In this document: piece by piece, positions 9,447 to 19,572 of the stretch
How the letters are laid out: each line of letters opens with the position of its first letter
Position numbering within the stretch: the first letter of the stretch is position 1
Source of the DNA: an uncultured SAR116 cluster alpha proteobacterium
Lineage (GTDB): Bacteria > Pseudomonadota > Alphaproteobacteria > Puniceispirillales > Marisalimonadaceae
Assembly (NCBI GenBank): GCA_902619485.1
Contig: CACNEF010000001.1
Span: forward strand, 62,001-126,000
Reading direction: 5' to 3'
Length of the DNA: 64,000 nucleotides
Made by a program: the position numbers and the translations under genes
The notes under the pieces: generated by a model
What the model was told of the DNA's origin: nothing
Database searches by the model: none
What the model saw: only the letters and a program-made list of their open reading frames with translations

Positions 9447-9551
9447 ATTTACCTATTATATACTTATAAAGTTGCAACAATTGAGACAGTATATTAATAA
9501 AACATATATAATTCTTTTGTAAATTCTCTTTTTCATAGGAACAATATTTAA

Positions 9552-10910
9552 ATGTCTACAAAAAAACTTAATGATAAGGATATTATGAGCCTTCTTATTG
9601 ACACAGCTGTTGCAAATGGCGCAACTAGTGCGGACTGTGTTTTATCAAGAAGTAGAGGTGTTTCGATTACCAGAAGGTTAGGTAAAGATGAAAACATTCA
9701 AAGGTATGAAGACTTTGATACCGGTTTAAGAGTATTTGTTGGTAATAAAATTTCATCAGTTTCAACTAATGAAAATTCTGAAGAAGCTCTGAGAGAGGTT
9801 GGAAAAAGAGCTGTGGAAATGGCTAAAATTGCACCAGAGGATGAATATAGCTTTATAGCAAGCAAAGAGTTGCTTCAAAACTTCCCAATACAAGATAGTG
9901 TTTTTATTGATAGCTATGATTCTGTAGAACCAAGTGTTGATGTAATAAGAGATAGGGCATCAGAAGTTGAAGATATAGCTTTAAGTATAAAAGGTATTTC
10001 TAATAGTGACGGTGCAGATTCGTCATGGGGCGAAGGAGAAACACTCTTAATGACATCTAATGGTTTTTTCGGTTCATCAAAAAAATCTAATCACAGCGTG
10101 TCAGTAGTTGTTATTGCTGAAAAAAATGGAAAAATGGAGAGAGACTATGATTACTCTTCAAAAGTATATGGTGAGGATCTAAAAGACGGTGAAAAAATTG
10201 GTCGTGAAGCTGCAATGAAAACATTGGCCAGGATTGGTGCTAAAAAACCAGTTACTGGACAATATCCAGTTATTTTCGACCCAAGGGTATCTAGGTCAAT
10301 AGCAAGTCACTTTGCATCAGCTATAAATGGATCTTCAATAGCACGTAAAACTAGTTTTTTAAAAGATTCTTTAAATGATAAAATTGCAAATGAATCTATT
10401 ACTTTAATTGATGATCCTTTTCTAAAAAGAGGTTTAGGTTCAAGATTATTTGATGCAGAAGGTCTAGGTACTTCCAAGCATGTTTTAATTAAGGATGGAG
10501 TGCTTGAAAATTGGTTATTAGATTTGTCATCCTCAAGACAATTAAATTTATTACCAACTGCAAATGCAAAAAGAGGTATTAGCGGTCCTCCTGCACCAGG
10601 TATAACTAATCTGCTTCTATTACCCGGTGAAGCTTCACCTGAAAGTATTATTTCTAGTATAAGTAATGGCTTTTATGTAACTGATATGATTGGTAGCAGT
10701 GTATCTATGGTTACCGGTGATTATAGTCGTGGTGCTAGTGGTTTTTGGATAAAGAATGGTGAATTATCAACTCCCATTACAGAAGCAACTATTGCAGGTA
10801 ATCTTAAAGATATGTTTATGACACTCAAACCTGCTAACGACCTTGATTTTTCACATTCTATAAATTGTCCAACTCTATTAATAGAGGATATGACAATTGC
10901 AGGTAATTAA
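9552..10910 (+). CDS. pmbA: TldD/PmbA (TldE) family protein
   Basis: Full-length homology by eye: GLRVFVGNKISSVSTN, GANVxN-like domain, C-terminal GDYSRGASGFWIKNGELSTPITEATIAGNLKDMF. Confidence 0.92.
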   Translation: MSTKKLNDKDIMSLLIDTAVANGATSADCVLSRSRGVSITRRLGKDENIQRYEDFDTGLRVFVGNKISSVSTNENSEEALREVGKRAVEMAKIAPEDEYSFIASKELLQNFPIQDSVFIDSYDSVEPSVDVIRDRASEVEDIALSIKGISNSDGADSSWGEGETLLMTSNGFFGSSKKSNHSVSVVVIAEKNGKMERDYDYSSKVYGEDLKDGEKIGREAAMKTLARIGAKKPVTGQYPVIFDPRVSRSIASHFASAINGSSIARKTSFLKDSLNDKIANESITLIDDPFLKRGLGSRLFDAEGLGTSKHVLIKDGVLENWLLDLSSSRQLNLLPTANAKRGISGPPAPGITNLLLLPGEASPESIISSISNGFYVTDMIGSSVSMVTGDYSRGASGFWIKNGELSTPITEATIAGNLKDMFMTLKPANDLDFSHSINCPTLLIEDMTIAGN

Positions 10911-11573
10911 TTGATAAACAAATCAGATAAAATAAAATTTAACAGAATTTTAGCTTGGTTCGAAATGATTGTGAAAGATCATGGGTTTTTAAGATTTTGT
11001 TATCATAATTTTCATCAAGTTGATGAAAAACTGTATAGGTCAAATATGCCTACACCTCTAAGAATAAAACAATATAGTAAACTTGGAATAAAAACCATTA
11101 TAAATCTAAGAGGTGTTAGAAAAGATGGTGGCTGGTTGTTAGAAAACGAGGCTTGCGAAAAATACAATATAAAATTAATAGATTTTAGGGCAAGGTCTCG
11201 GGCAGCTCCTGAAAAAGATATGATACTTAAAGCTGAAAAACTTTTTAAATCTATAAAATACCCCGCTCTAATACATTGTAAATCAGGTGCTGACAGAGCT
11301 GGTATAATGTGCGCTTTATACATGCTAATTTACAAAAAAGAACACCCTCATATTGCTAAAAAACAACTATCATGGAAGTATCTTCATGTAAAATGGGCTA
11401 AACCGGGTGTATTAGATAATTTTGTTGAAGAATATTCAAAACAATATAAACAAAATAAAATGAAGTTTATAGACTGGGTCAAAGAAAAGTATAATGCAGA
11501 AAAATTAGAGAGTAATTTTCGATCTATTTGGTGGGTTAATAGATTATTAGATGATTTTTTGAAAAGAGAATAA
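10911..11573 (+). CDS. Dual-specificity/tyrosine phosphatase family protein
   Basis: ALIHCKSGADRAGIMCALY matches the HCxxGxxR PTP loop; IKTIINLRGVR. TTG start in the track is uncertain. Confidence 0.8.
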   Translation: MINKSDKIKFNRILAWFEMIVKDHGFLRFCYHNFHQVDEKLYRSNMPTPLRIKQYSKLGIKTIINLRGVRKDGGWLLENEACEKYNIKLIDFRARSRAAPEKDMILKAEKLFKSIKYPALIHCKSGADRAGIMCALYMLIYKKEHPHIAKKQLSWKYLHVKWAKPGVLDNFVEEYSKQYKQNKMKFIDWVKEKYNAEKLESNFRSIWWVNRLLDDFLKRE

Positions 11574-11579
11574 CTTTTC

Positions 11580-13334
11580 TTAAGCTTCTGAAACATAAAG
11601 TTTTTTGTAATAATCAGAACTTTTGACTAACTCTTTATGACTTCCTACATCAACTATTTTACCCTTACTTATCAAAATTATTTGATCTGAATTAATTATT
11701 GTAGAAAGTCTATGCGCAATAGTAATTGTTGTCTTATTCTTTGTTAGTGTTTCAAGGGTTTTATTAATTTCACTTTCAGTTTCAGCATCAAGGGAACTTG
11801 TTGCCTCGTCTAAAAGTAAGATAGGAGCATCTTTTAGAATAGCTCTAGCAATTGATATACGCTGTTTTTGCCCTCCAGATAATGTATTACCTCTTTCTCC
11901 GACAATTGTATTATAACCATCTAAAGATTTAGCTATAAATTCATGGATATCTGCGTTCATTGCAGCTTTTTTAATTTTATGATCTGGAGCGTCTAAATTG
12001 CCAAATCTAATATTATCCATAAAGCTTTTATTATAAATTACAGTTTCCTGACTGACCAATGAAATATTATTTCGAAGTGAATTTAAACTAATATCCTTTA
12101 TGTTTTCTTCGTTAATTAAAATTTGCCCATCCACAGGGTCATAAAATCTTGAAATTAAATTAATAATTGTTGATTTTCCAGATCCACTTTGCCCTACTAG
12201 CGCAACTTTTGATCCTGAATTAACGACAAAGTTAATATTATCCAGAACCTTGTTCTTTTTTTTGTATGCAAAACTGACTGCTTTAAAAGTTATTTTTGGT
12301 GGTTTGTTTTTTACTATTTTTAAATTAGAAGCTGAAAATGAACTAATTATTTTTGGAGTGATTTTTAATTGTGTATAAATCCTTCCTAAAGCAGAAAGAG
12401 CTTCTTGAAAAACAGTGTTGAATGTTCCCAATGCTCTTGCAGGTTGTGCCATCATTAACAATGCCGTTACATAACCCACAACACTTCCAGGAGATAATTC
12501 ACCTATTGATACCCGGTAGCTTGCAAAAGCAATTACACTAGCTGCTGCAACTCCTCCCAAAATTTCTAATAAAGGCAAAACTTTTGCTCGACCAATTACT
12601 AAACTGAACATTTTTTTAAATAACGAGTTTAGCACTCCTTTGGATCTATTAATTTCCATATTCTCTAAATTATACGATTTAACCATTCTTATGCCCTGAA
12701 GCATCTCAGTCAGTGTAGAAGTTACTGTTTCCATTTGTTCTTGAAGAGATGTTGCTATGGTCTTTTGTTTTTTTCCAATCCTAACAATAGGTCTCAATGC
12801 TAATGGGTAAATTACTATAACTAATATTGATAAAAGCCAATCTAACCAAATTAGATAAAACAATAATGCTATAACTGTAAAGGTATCCCTAACTAAATTA
12901 TTTATAGTTCTCTCAAAACCATCTCTAATCAAAATAACATCATTCATTATTCTAGATACATGATTGCCCGAAGATAATTTATTTAATTCATCCAAGTCAG
13001 CGTTTATCAATTGCTTAGTTAGTTTTTTTTGGATATCTACCGAAATTGATAATGAGATTTTAGAAACTTGTCGTATTTGGAAAAACATTGCAATACCTCG
13101 GATGAATGCAACAAAAGCAATAATAAAAGGGAAAATAATCCAGTTTTTATTATCATCTAGTAAACCATCGAAAACCAATTGTATTAAGTAAGGATAGATT
13201 GAAGCAGTAGCAGCAACAACAACCAATAATATAAAAGCCAAAATTATATCAATTTTATAATTGGATACAAAATCAGTCCAAAATTCTATAATTAAACTTT
13301 TATTTTTGTTTGTTATCATTTGGTTTGTGTTCAT
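11580..13334 (-). CDS. msbA: ABC transporter, fused permease/ATPase, MsbA-like
   Basis: TM domain plus VALVGQSGSGKSTIINL (Walker A), TLSGGQKQRISIARAIL, ILLLDEATSSLD; adjacent to lipid A genes. Confidence 0.85.
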   Translation of the reverse strand: MNTNQMITNKNKSLIIEFWTDFVSNYKIDIILAFILLVVVAATASIYPYLIQLVFDGLLDDNKNWIIFPFIIAFVAFIRGIAMFFQIRQVSKISLSISVDIQKKLTKQLINADLDELNKLSSGNHVSRIMNDVILIRDGFERTINNLVRDTFTVIALLFYLIWLDWLLSILVIVIYPLALRPIVRIGKKQKTIATSLQEQMETVTSTLTEMLQGIRMVKSYNLENMEINRSKGVLNSLFKKMFSLVIGRAKVLPLLEILGGVAAASVIAFASYRVSIGELSPGSVVGYVTALLMMAQPARALGTFNTVFQEALSALGRIYTQLKITPKIISSFSASNLKIVKNKPPKITFKAVSFAYKKKNKVLDNINFVVNSGSKVALVGQSGSGKSTIINLISRFYDPVDGQILINEENIKDISLNSLRNNISLVSQETVIYNKSFMDNIRFGNLDAPDHKIKKAAMNADIHEFIAKSLDGYNTIVGERGNTLSGGQKQRISIARAILKDAPILLLDEATSSLDAETESEINKTLETLTKNKTTITIAHRLSTIINSDQIILISKGKIVDVGSHKELVKSSDYYKKLYVSEA

Positions 13335-13463
13335 ATCAATTCAACTATTATATCATTTATTTTTAATCTATAATAATAATTATATGTATAGATAGTTATT
13401 TTGTTTTGTGTAAATTTAATTTAATACTCAATTTTAGATATGTGCAGTAATCTGGATTTTTAA

Positions 13464-14135
13464 ATGCGTATTTTAAAACGTTTTAGCAAAACTGGTGCCG
13501 GTCAAAAACTAATAGGTTTTATCTTTTATTTTATCACAAAATTAATATCACATTCAATTAGATGGGAATATTTTGAGCAAAGCAAAAAATCAACAATTTT
13601 TGATAGTAAACATAAATATATTTTTTGTTGCTGGCATAATAAATTATTTTTAGGGCCACATCTTTTGCCAAGAAATAGAGTAATTAATGCTCTTCAGTCC
13701 AGTCATTCTGATGGAATGATTACCTCTCTAGCATTTCAATATCTTGGAATGAATGTAATATTAGGCTCCTCAAAAAAAGGAGGAATGCAAGCATTCAGGA
13801 AAATGTTAAAATGTTTACAATTGGGTGAAAGTATAGCGATTACACCTGATGGTCCAAAAGGACCTAAAGAAACTGTAAAAGAAGGTATTATAAAACTAGC
13901 ACAAATGACAAATACGCCTATTATCCCTTTGGTATGGGCTACTAAAAAATATAAAATTATTAATTCTTGGGATAATTTTGTTATACCATATCCATTTTCA
14001 AAAGGAATATATAGTTTTGGGAAACCAATTTTTATAGAAAAAAAAATAAATATGAATAAATTTGAGCTTGAAAGACAAAAGCTTGAAAATGAAATCAAAA
14101 GACTTACTAAAATATTAGAGAGTAGAATTAATTGA
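13464..14135 (+). CDS. DUF374 lysophospholipid acyltransferase family protein
   Basis: FCCWHNKLF, SSHSDGMI, ITPDGPKGPKE motifs. Confidence 0.87.
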   Translation: MRILKRFSKTGAGQKLIGFIFYFITKLISHSIRWEYFEQSKKSTIFDSKHKYIFCCWHNKLFLGPHLLPRNRVINALQSSHSDGMITSLAFQYLGMNVILGSSKKGGMQAFRKMLKCLQLGESIAITPDGPKGPKETVKEGIIKLAQMTNTPIIPLVWATKKYKIINSWDNFVIPYPFSKGIYSFGKPIFIEKKINMNKFELERQKLENEIKRLTKILESRIN

Positions 14136-14162
14136 ACCTTATAATGAGTTTGGGGACTTACA

Positions 14163-15482
14163 GTGACATTATCTATATATAATCTTTTATGGGGAATATT
14201 AAAATTTCTTTTGCCAAGTTATTTATTAAGACGTCAAAAAAAAGGTAAGGAAGATAAATATAGACTTAATGAAAGATTTGGAATTTCGAAAAAAATTAGG
14301 CCAAGCGGTACTATTGTTTGGATACACGGAACAAGTGTTGGTGAATCTGTTGCAGCTTTAGCACTTGCTAATTCAATGAAAAAAAATGGTTTTGGCAAAA
14401 ATAAAAAAGAGATTTTTTTATTAACAACGAACACTACTTCTGCTGCAAAACTTATAAAAGACAAAATAAACAAAGGTTTACCTGCAATTCATCAATATCA
14501 TCCTTACGATCATCCTAAATTTGTTTCAAAGTTTTTAAATCAATGGAAACCTAACATGGCTGTTTTTATGGAGTCAGATTTCTGGCCAAATTTAATATAT
14601 TTGACTGCAAATTCTAATATACCAACTATTCTAGCATCTTCACAAATGTCAGATAAATCTGCTCGTTTTTGGACAGGATTAGGTTATTTTTTAGCAAAAA
14701 AAATTTTTAGTAAAGTTGATCATGTTTTAGCTGTTGATCCTAAACAAGAAGCTTTGTTTAAGAAATTAGGTGCTAAAAATGTTAAATGTTTAACAAGTCT
14801 TAAATCAATAGCTGAAAAACCCCCTATAAATAAAAATTATGTAGTAAAACTAAAAAAGAATATAATTAGAAAAAAAATATTAATTGCTGCCTCAACTCAT
14901 CCAGGAGAAGAAGAGTTAATGATTAAATTAGCTGTCCTCCTTAGAAAAAATTCTCATGATAATGTATTAATTATAATTGTACCTAGGCATATTAATCGAA
15001 GTTTGGGAATTCAAAATAGAGTAAAAGCTGCTGGTTTCGATATCAAATCAAGAAGCAAAGATGAATATCCATCAAAAACCGATATTTTTTATCTTTCAGA
15101 CACAATGGGGGAAATGGGCTCACTAATGGAAATATCAGATTTAGTTTTTGTAGCTGGATCCATGGTGCCAGTTGGGGGTCATAGCCCATCTGAAGCATCT
15201 CAATTTGGCAAACCAGTTATTATGGGTCCACATACTGAAAAATGTGAAGCTCAGATAAAAGATTTAGTCTGGTCTGGAGGCGCTATACAAATAGAAAAAG
15301 GACCCAAAATGAATGATAATTTTCTTAATAATATTGTTGAATTACTAAGTAACTCTGAACGCTTAGAAGATATGGGAAGAAATAGTTTAATTGCCTCTGG
15401 TTATGCTCAACAACGTGCAGATGAAGCAAGTATAAATTTGATTGAATTATTAAAAACATACAGAAACACAAATGTTGCTTAA
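14163..15482 (+). CDS. waaA: 3-deoxy-D-manno-octulosonic acid transferase
   Basis: IWIHGTSVGE-type motif (VWIHGTSVGESVAA), AVFMESDFWPNLI, GSMVPVGGHSPSEASQFGKPVIMGPH. Confidence 0.93.
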   Translation: MTLSIYNLLWGILKFLLPSYLLRRQKKGKEDKYRLNERFGISKKIRPSGTIVWIHGTSVGESVAALALANSMKKNGFGKNKKEIFLLTTNTTSAAKLIKDKINKGLPAIHQYHPYDHPKFVSKFLNQWKPNMAVFMESDFWPNLIYLTANSNIPTILASSQMSDKSARFWTGLGYFLAKKIFSKVDHVLAVDPKQEALFKKLGAKNVKCLTSLKSIAEKPPINKNYVVKLKKNIIRKKILIAASTHPGEEELMIKLAVLLRKNSHDNVLIIIVPRHINRSLGIQNRVKAAGFDIKSRSKDEYPSKTDIFYLSDTMGEMGSLMEISDLVFVAGSMVPVGGHSPSEASQFGKPVIMGPHTEKCEAQIKDLVWSGGAIQIEKGPKMNDNFLNNIVELLSNSERLEDMGRNSLIASGYAQQRADEASINLIELLKTYRNTNVA

Positions 15483-16476
15483 AATGTTTAAAACACCTGA
15501 ATTTTGGTATAAAAAAAACATCATATCAAAATTACTAATAATACTTCTTTATCCATTTTCTATTTTATGGCTTCAAATGGATAAGTTTAAAAGATATTTT
15601 TCAAAAACTTATAAATCTAAATTAAAGGTAGTTTGCATAGGCAATCTTACTGTTGGAGGAACAGGTAAAACCCCATTTTCCATTTATACTTACAAGCTTT
15701 TAAAAAATTTAGGTTATAATCCAGTGTTTTTGACCAGAGGTTATGGAGGTTCTAAGAAAGGACCACTAGAAGTTAATAATTCACACCATTTTCAAGATGT
15801 TGGTGATGAAGCTATATTATTAAGCAAAGTTGGAACAACAATCGTTTCTAGAAACAGATCCATAGGAGCTAAATTTATAGAAAAACACAAAGATAAATTT
15901 AATGTTATTGTAATGGATGACGGTTTACAAAATTATCAATTAAAACAAGACATAAAATTTTTATTAATTGATAAACAATTAGAGCTTGGCAATGGGTATT
16001 GTTTACCTGCGGGACCATTAAGGCAATCTATAAAACATGTTCTAAACGATATTGACAAAATAATATTAACAGGAGAGAACGACAATAACGAAAAAAAATT
16101 ATTTAAATCTTTTAACATTCCAGTTATTAAATCGAACATTAAGATAGCTATTCCAATAAGAATAAAAAAAGAAAAATTACTAGCTTTTTGTGGCCTTGCT
16201 AATCCCAATAAATTTTTTGAAACACTTAAGAACAATGGATATGAAATATCAGCTACAAAAATATTTCCTGATCACTATGCTTACAAAAAAGACGACGTTA
16301 ACAATTTAATTTTTGATGCAAATAATCAAAACTTAAAACTTATTACAACTGAAAAAGATTATGTTAAAATTTCAGAAAATAAGAACCATATACATTTTTT
16401 ACCAATTGAATTGGAATTAAGTGTGAAAGATAAATTGGAACTTGAAATATTTCTTCAGGAAAAACTAAATGCCTGA
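15472..16476 (+). CDS. lpxK: Tetraacyldisaccharide 4'-kinase
   Basis: VVCIGNLTVGGTGKTPFSIY, RGYGG, VMDDGLQN. Confidence 0.95.
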   Translation: MLLKMFKTPEFWYKKNIISKLLIILLYPFSILWLQMDKFKRYFSKTYKSKLKVVCIGNLTVGGTGKTPFSIYTYKLLKNLGYNPVFLTRGYGGSKKGPLEVNNSHHFQDVGDEAILLSKVGTTIVSRNRSIGAKFIEKHKDKFNVIVMDDGLQNYQLKQDIKFLLIDKQLELGNGYCLPAGPLRQSIKHVLNDIDKIILTGENDNNEKKLFKSFNIPVIKSNIKIAIPIRIKKEKLLAFCGLANPNKFFETLKNNGYEISATKIFPDHYAYKKDDVNNLIFDANNQNLKLITTEKDYVKISENKNHIHFLPIELELSVKDKLELEIFLQEKLNA

Positions 16477-17356
16477 TCCATTAAGTTTTAGAATAAAAAA
16501 GCAATTTGATAGATACATACATGATCCAATAATAGCATTCATAGCTATTCCATTTTTTTTAATACTTAAGCTTTTACCGTATAAATTTTCATCTTACTTG
16601 TGTGGAGCATTAACGTATTTAATAGCTCCACTTACTTCTTACAACAAACGAGTAAAAAAACATTTAAAAATTGTTTTTCCTGAAAAGTCTTTGAAAGAGA
16701 TAAATAAACTTACATCACAACATTGGTTTGTGCTTGGACAGACTTTTGGTGAAATGCCACATATCAATAATTTAATTAAATTAGGTAATTTAAAAACTGA
16801 AGGTTTAGAAAGAATTAAAAAAGGTCCTGCCATTCTTGTAGGAGCACATTTAGCTAATTGGGAATTCCTTTTAAGAGTTGGAGATCTGTCCGGAAGACGT
16901 GCTGGCTATGTTTTTAGACCTATAAATAATTGGATATTAAATAAAATACAAATTTACAGGAATAAAGATGCCAATGCTGACTTTTACAGAAAAGGTCGTC
17001 TTGCGGCTATAGGCATGGCTAGTAAAATTAAAAATGGTGAAATAGTTGGACTAACAGGAGATCAACTTTTAAGAGAAGGTATTATGGTTCCTTTTTTTGG
17101 AATTGAAACACCTACACCTAAGGCTGCTGCAGTTATGGCTTTAAAATGGAATGTTCCAATTTATATGGTTAGAGTAGAACGTTTTAACGGTATAAAGTTT
17201 AAATTAAGTGTTGAGGATAGACTAAAATTTCCAAAAAATTTAGATAAAGATAAAGCTATATATGAAATTACTAGATTAATTTCTAAAAGGATTGAAGAAT
17301 GGATTATAGATAGACCAGAACAATGGCTTTGGGCACACAGACGGTGGGGCAAATAG
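16469..17356 (+). CDS. lpxL: Lipid A biosynthesis (lauroyl) acyltransferase
   Basis: GAHLANWEFLLR, GLTGDQLLREGIMVPFFG, PEQWLWAHRRW. Confidence 0.92.
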   Translation: MPDPLSFRIKKQFDRYIHDPIIAFIAIPFFLILKLLPYKFSSYLCGALTYLIAPLTSYNKRVKKHLKIVFPEKSLKEINKLTSQHWFVLGQTFGEMPHINNLIKLGNLKTEGLERIKKGPAILVGAHLANWEFLLRVGDLSGRRAGYVFRPINNWILNKIQIYRNKDANADFYRKGRLAAIGMASKIKNGEIVGLTGDQLLREGIMVPFFGIETPTPKAAAVMALKWNVPIYMVRVERFNGIKFKLSVEDRLKFPKNLDKDKAIYEITRLISKRIEEWIIDRPEQWLWAHRRWGK

Positions 17357-17465
17357 AGTAAGTTTTTTTTCGCCGTTAGCGCAACACTTTGCACGAAGAT
17401 AAGACTAGATATTTATATTTAATGTGCTAGACAGATGGGTCATTATCAAAATGTAAAATTATGAA

Positions 17466-17579
17466 TTACACACCAAACCAGTTATCATATTCTAAGTAAA
17501 TTACTGTAACTGCTATAATTACGTAAGCACAAAGATACCATTTATAAATATAAGAATGTGGTTTACCTTCTTTTTTCAA
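17466..17579 (-). CDS. Possible small single-TM protein (37 aa)
   Basis: Minus-strand TTG-initiated LKKEGKPHSYIYKWYLCAYVIIAVTVIYLEYDNWFGV*. One hydrophobic segment; below the track length cutoff; start codon uncertain. Confidence 0.35.
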   Translation of the reverse strand: MKKEGKPHSYIYKWYLCAYVIIAVTVIYLEYDNWFGV

Positions 17580-17597
17580 TTCTTTTCCTACAATTAA

Positions 17598-17798
17598 TTA
17601 AAATATAAAGTTTAATCCCCTAAAAAAAAACCAAAAAATACCAAAAATCAAATGAAAGGCTAAAGATAGGAAGATTGCTTTAAATAATTTATTATTTCCA
17701 TCATCCCACCAATTTGTAAAAAGATAAATTAATTTTTTAAATTTATTTTCTCCATCATTCCACCATTGGTCAAAATTGTTTGTGATTTTTTTTGTCAT
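17598..17798 (-). CDS. Small membrane-associated hypothetical protein with internal repeat (66 aa)
   Basis: FDQWWNDGENKFKKLIYLFTN / WWDDGNNKLFKAIFLSL repeated unit followed by a TM-like segment. Confidence 0.5.
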   Translation of the reverse strand: MTKKITNNFDQWWNDGENKFKKLIYLFTNWWDDGNNKLFKAIFLSLAFHLIFGIFWFFFRGLNFIF

Positions 17799-18149
17799 CT
17801 CATTTAACTATAAAATTGTATCCCATATTAGGGTTAGTTAATATTGAAGGTGAGATATATAAAAAAATATAACCTTTTAACAAAATAAAAAAATTGCCAC
17901 AATTAGAAATAACTTTAGTTCTTTTCTCATAATATAATTTACCACATTTAATCTTTATATTAAATATTTTATATTTTTAATTTAATTCATATAAATGCGG
18001 TTTTAATACATTAAAAATTCATAGTAGGACGTCATTTGGTTCGCCCTGCAAGCACACATTAAAGATACGTTTCTTATCAGATTTTCAGGTTGAAAATATC
18101 ACAATTAATGGTTCGCTCCAATTGCATTAAGTATAAGTATATACAAAAC

Positions 18150-19487
18150 TTATTTATCTAATTGCGCTGTTCTAATTTTATCTGAAAACCTAATTTTTAC
18201 ATTAGCATTTTTTGGAGCCTCACTGCTAAGTTTAATTGGTTTACCCTTATTGTTCATTATAAGAGAAAATCCTCTTTCAAGTACTCTATTAAAGCTTGAA
18301 GCCTCAAGCAACTGACCTAAAGAATTTAATTTTGTTTCTTTTGTATTCAATATATTTTCAAGATGATTTTTAAATTTTGTCTCTAGAAGTTGTTGTTTTG
18401 AAAATAAATTGCTAATCAAGATTTTGGGGGGCAATAAAGATTTTGCATATTGGGTAATTTTATTTTTTTTCTCCACAAAAATATCTTTGAATAAATTTTC
18501 AAAATCTTTGTATATAAAATCTAACTTTTGAGTTTTATTCTCAAAAATTTGGTCTGGCTTTCCTAACAACTTAATAAGGTAATTAATATGATCTTTATTA
18601 CTATTTAACTTTTTATTGAAGGATGACTTGATCCTTAAATTTAATTCGTCAATCCTTGATATTAATTCATCTCTTACAGGAACTGCCTTTTCTGCAGCTG
18701 CTGTCGGCGTTGGAGCTCTTAAGTCAGATACAAAATCAATCAATGTTGTATCAGTTTCGTGACCTACAGCAGATATTACTGGTATAGAACTTTTATATAC
18801 TGATCTAACAACAATCTCTTCATTAAATGACCATAAATCTTCTAAGCTACCACCACCTCTTGCAACTATAAGCAAGTCAGGCTTTTTAATACTTGTATCT
18901 TCAGTTAATTGATTAAATTTATCAATTGCATTTGAAATCTGATGTGCAGAATCTTCACCTTGGACTGCAACTGGCCACAAATAAACATGAGAAGGAAATC
19001 GATCAGATAACCTGTGAAGGATATCTTTTATTACAGCGCCTGATGGACTGGTAATAACACCTATGATTTGTGGAAGGTAAGGTATTGGCTTTTTGAGTTC
19101 TTGTTCAAACAATCCTTCTTTAAGAAGTTTTTTTCTTCTTTCTTCAAGCATTTTTAGAAGCGCACCTTCTCCTGCCACTTCCATACTTTCTACAATAATT
19201 TGATATTTTGATTGCCCTGCAAAAGTGGTTACTTTCCCAGAGCAAATAACTTCCATACCCTCTTCTGGCTTTATTGGTAACTTTGGTAAAGTATATTTCC
19301 AAATTATTGCAGCTATTGTACCTTCTGTATCTTTTAGGGTAAAATAAACATGTCCTGACCCTGGGAATGAAGGACGAGAAATTTCACCCCTAATACGAAC
19401 ATAACTAAAGTTTGTTTCAACTAATTTTTTAATTACATGTGAAAATTCGCCTACAGAATACACAGGATTATTTGTGTTAGTAATCAT
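18150..19487 (-). CDS. xseA: Exodeoxyribonuclease VII large subunit
   Basis: VGEFSHVIKKLVETNFSYVRIRGEISRPSFPGSGHVYFTLKD, VARGGGSLEDLWSFNEE, SAVGHETDTTLIDFVSDLRAPTPTAAAE. Confidence 0.96.
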   Translation of the reverse strand: MITNTNNPVYSVGEFSHVIKKLVETNFSYVRIRGEISRPSFPGSGHVYFTLKDTEGTIAAIIWKYTLPKLPIKPEEGMEVICSGKVTTFAGQSKYQIIVESMEVAGEGALLKMLEERRKKLLKEGLFEQELKKPIPYLPQIIGVITSPSGAVIKDILHRLSDRFPSHVYLWPVAVQGEDSAHQISNAIDKFNQLTEDTSIKKPDLLIVARGGGSLEDLWSFNEEIVVRSVYKSSIPVISAVGHETDTTLIDFVSDLRAPTPTAAAEKAVPVRDELISRIDELNLRIKSSFNKKLNSNKDHINYLIKLLGKPDQIFENKTQKLDFIYKDFENLFKDIFVEKKNKITQYAKSLLPPKILISNLFSKQQLLETKFKNHLENILNTKETKLNSLGQLLEASSFNRVLERGFSLIMNNKGKPIKLSSEAPKNANVKIRFSDKIRTAQLDK

Positions 19488-19572
19488 AGGATTATATGAA
19501 GATTTCTATTTATCATGCATTAATAGTATGGCATATTTCAGAAAATCTAAAGCCTTTTGGAGTAATTTATTC

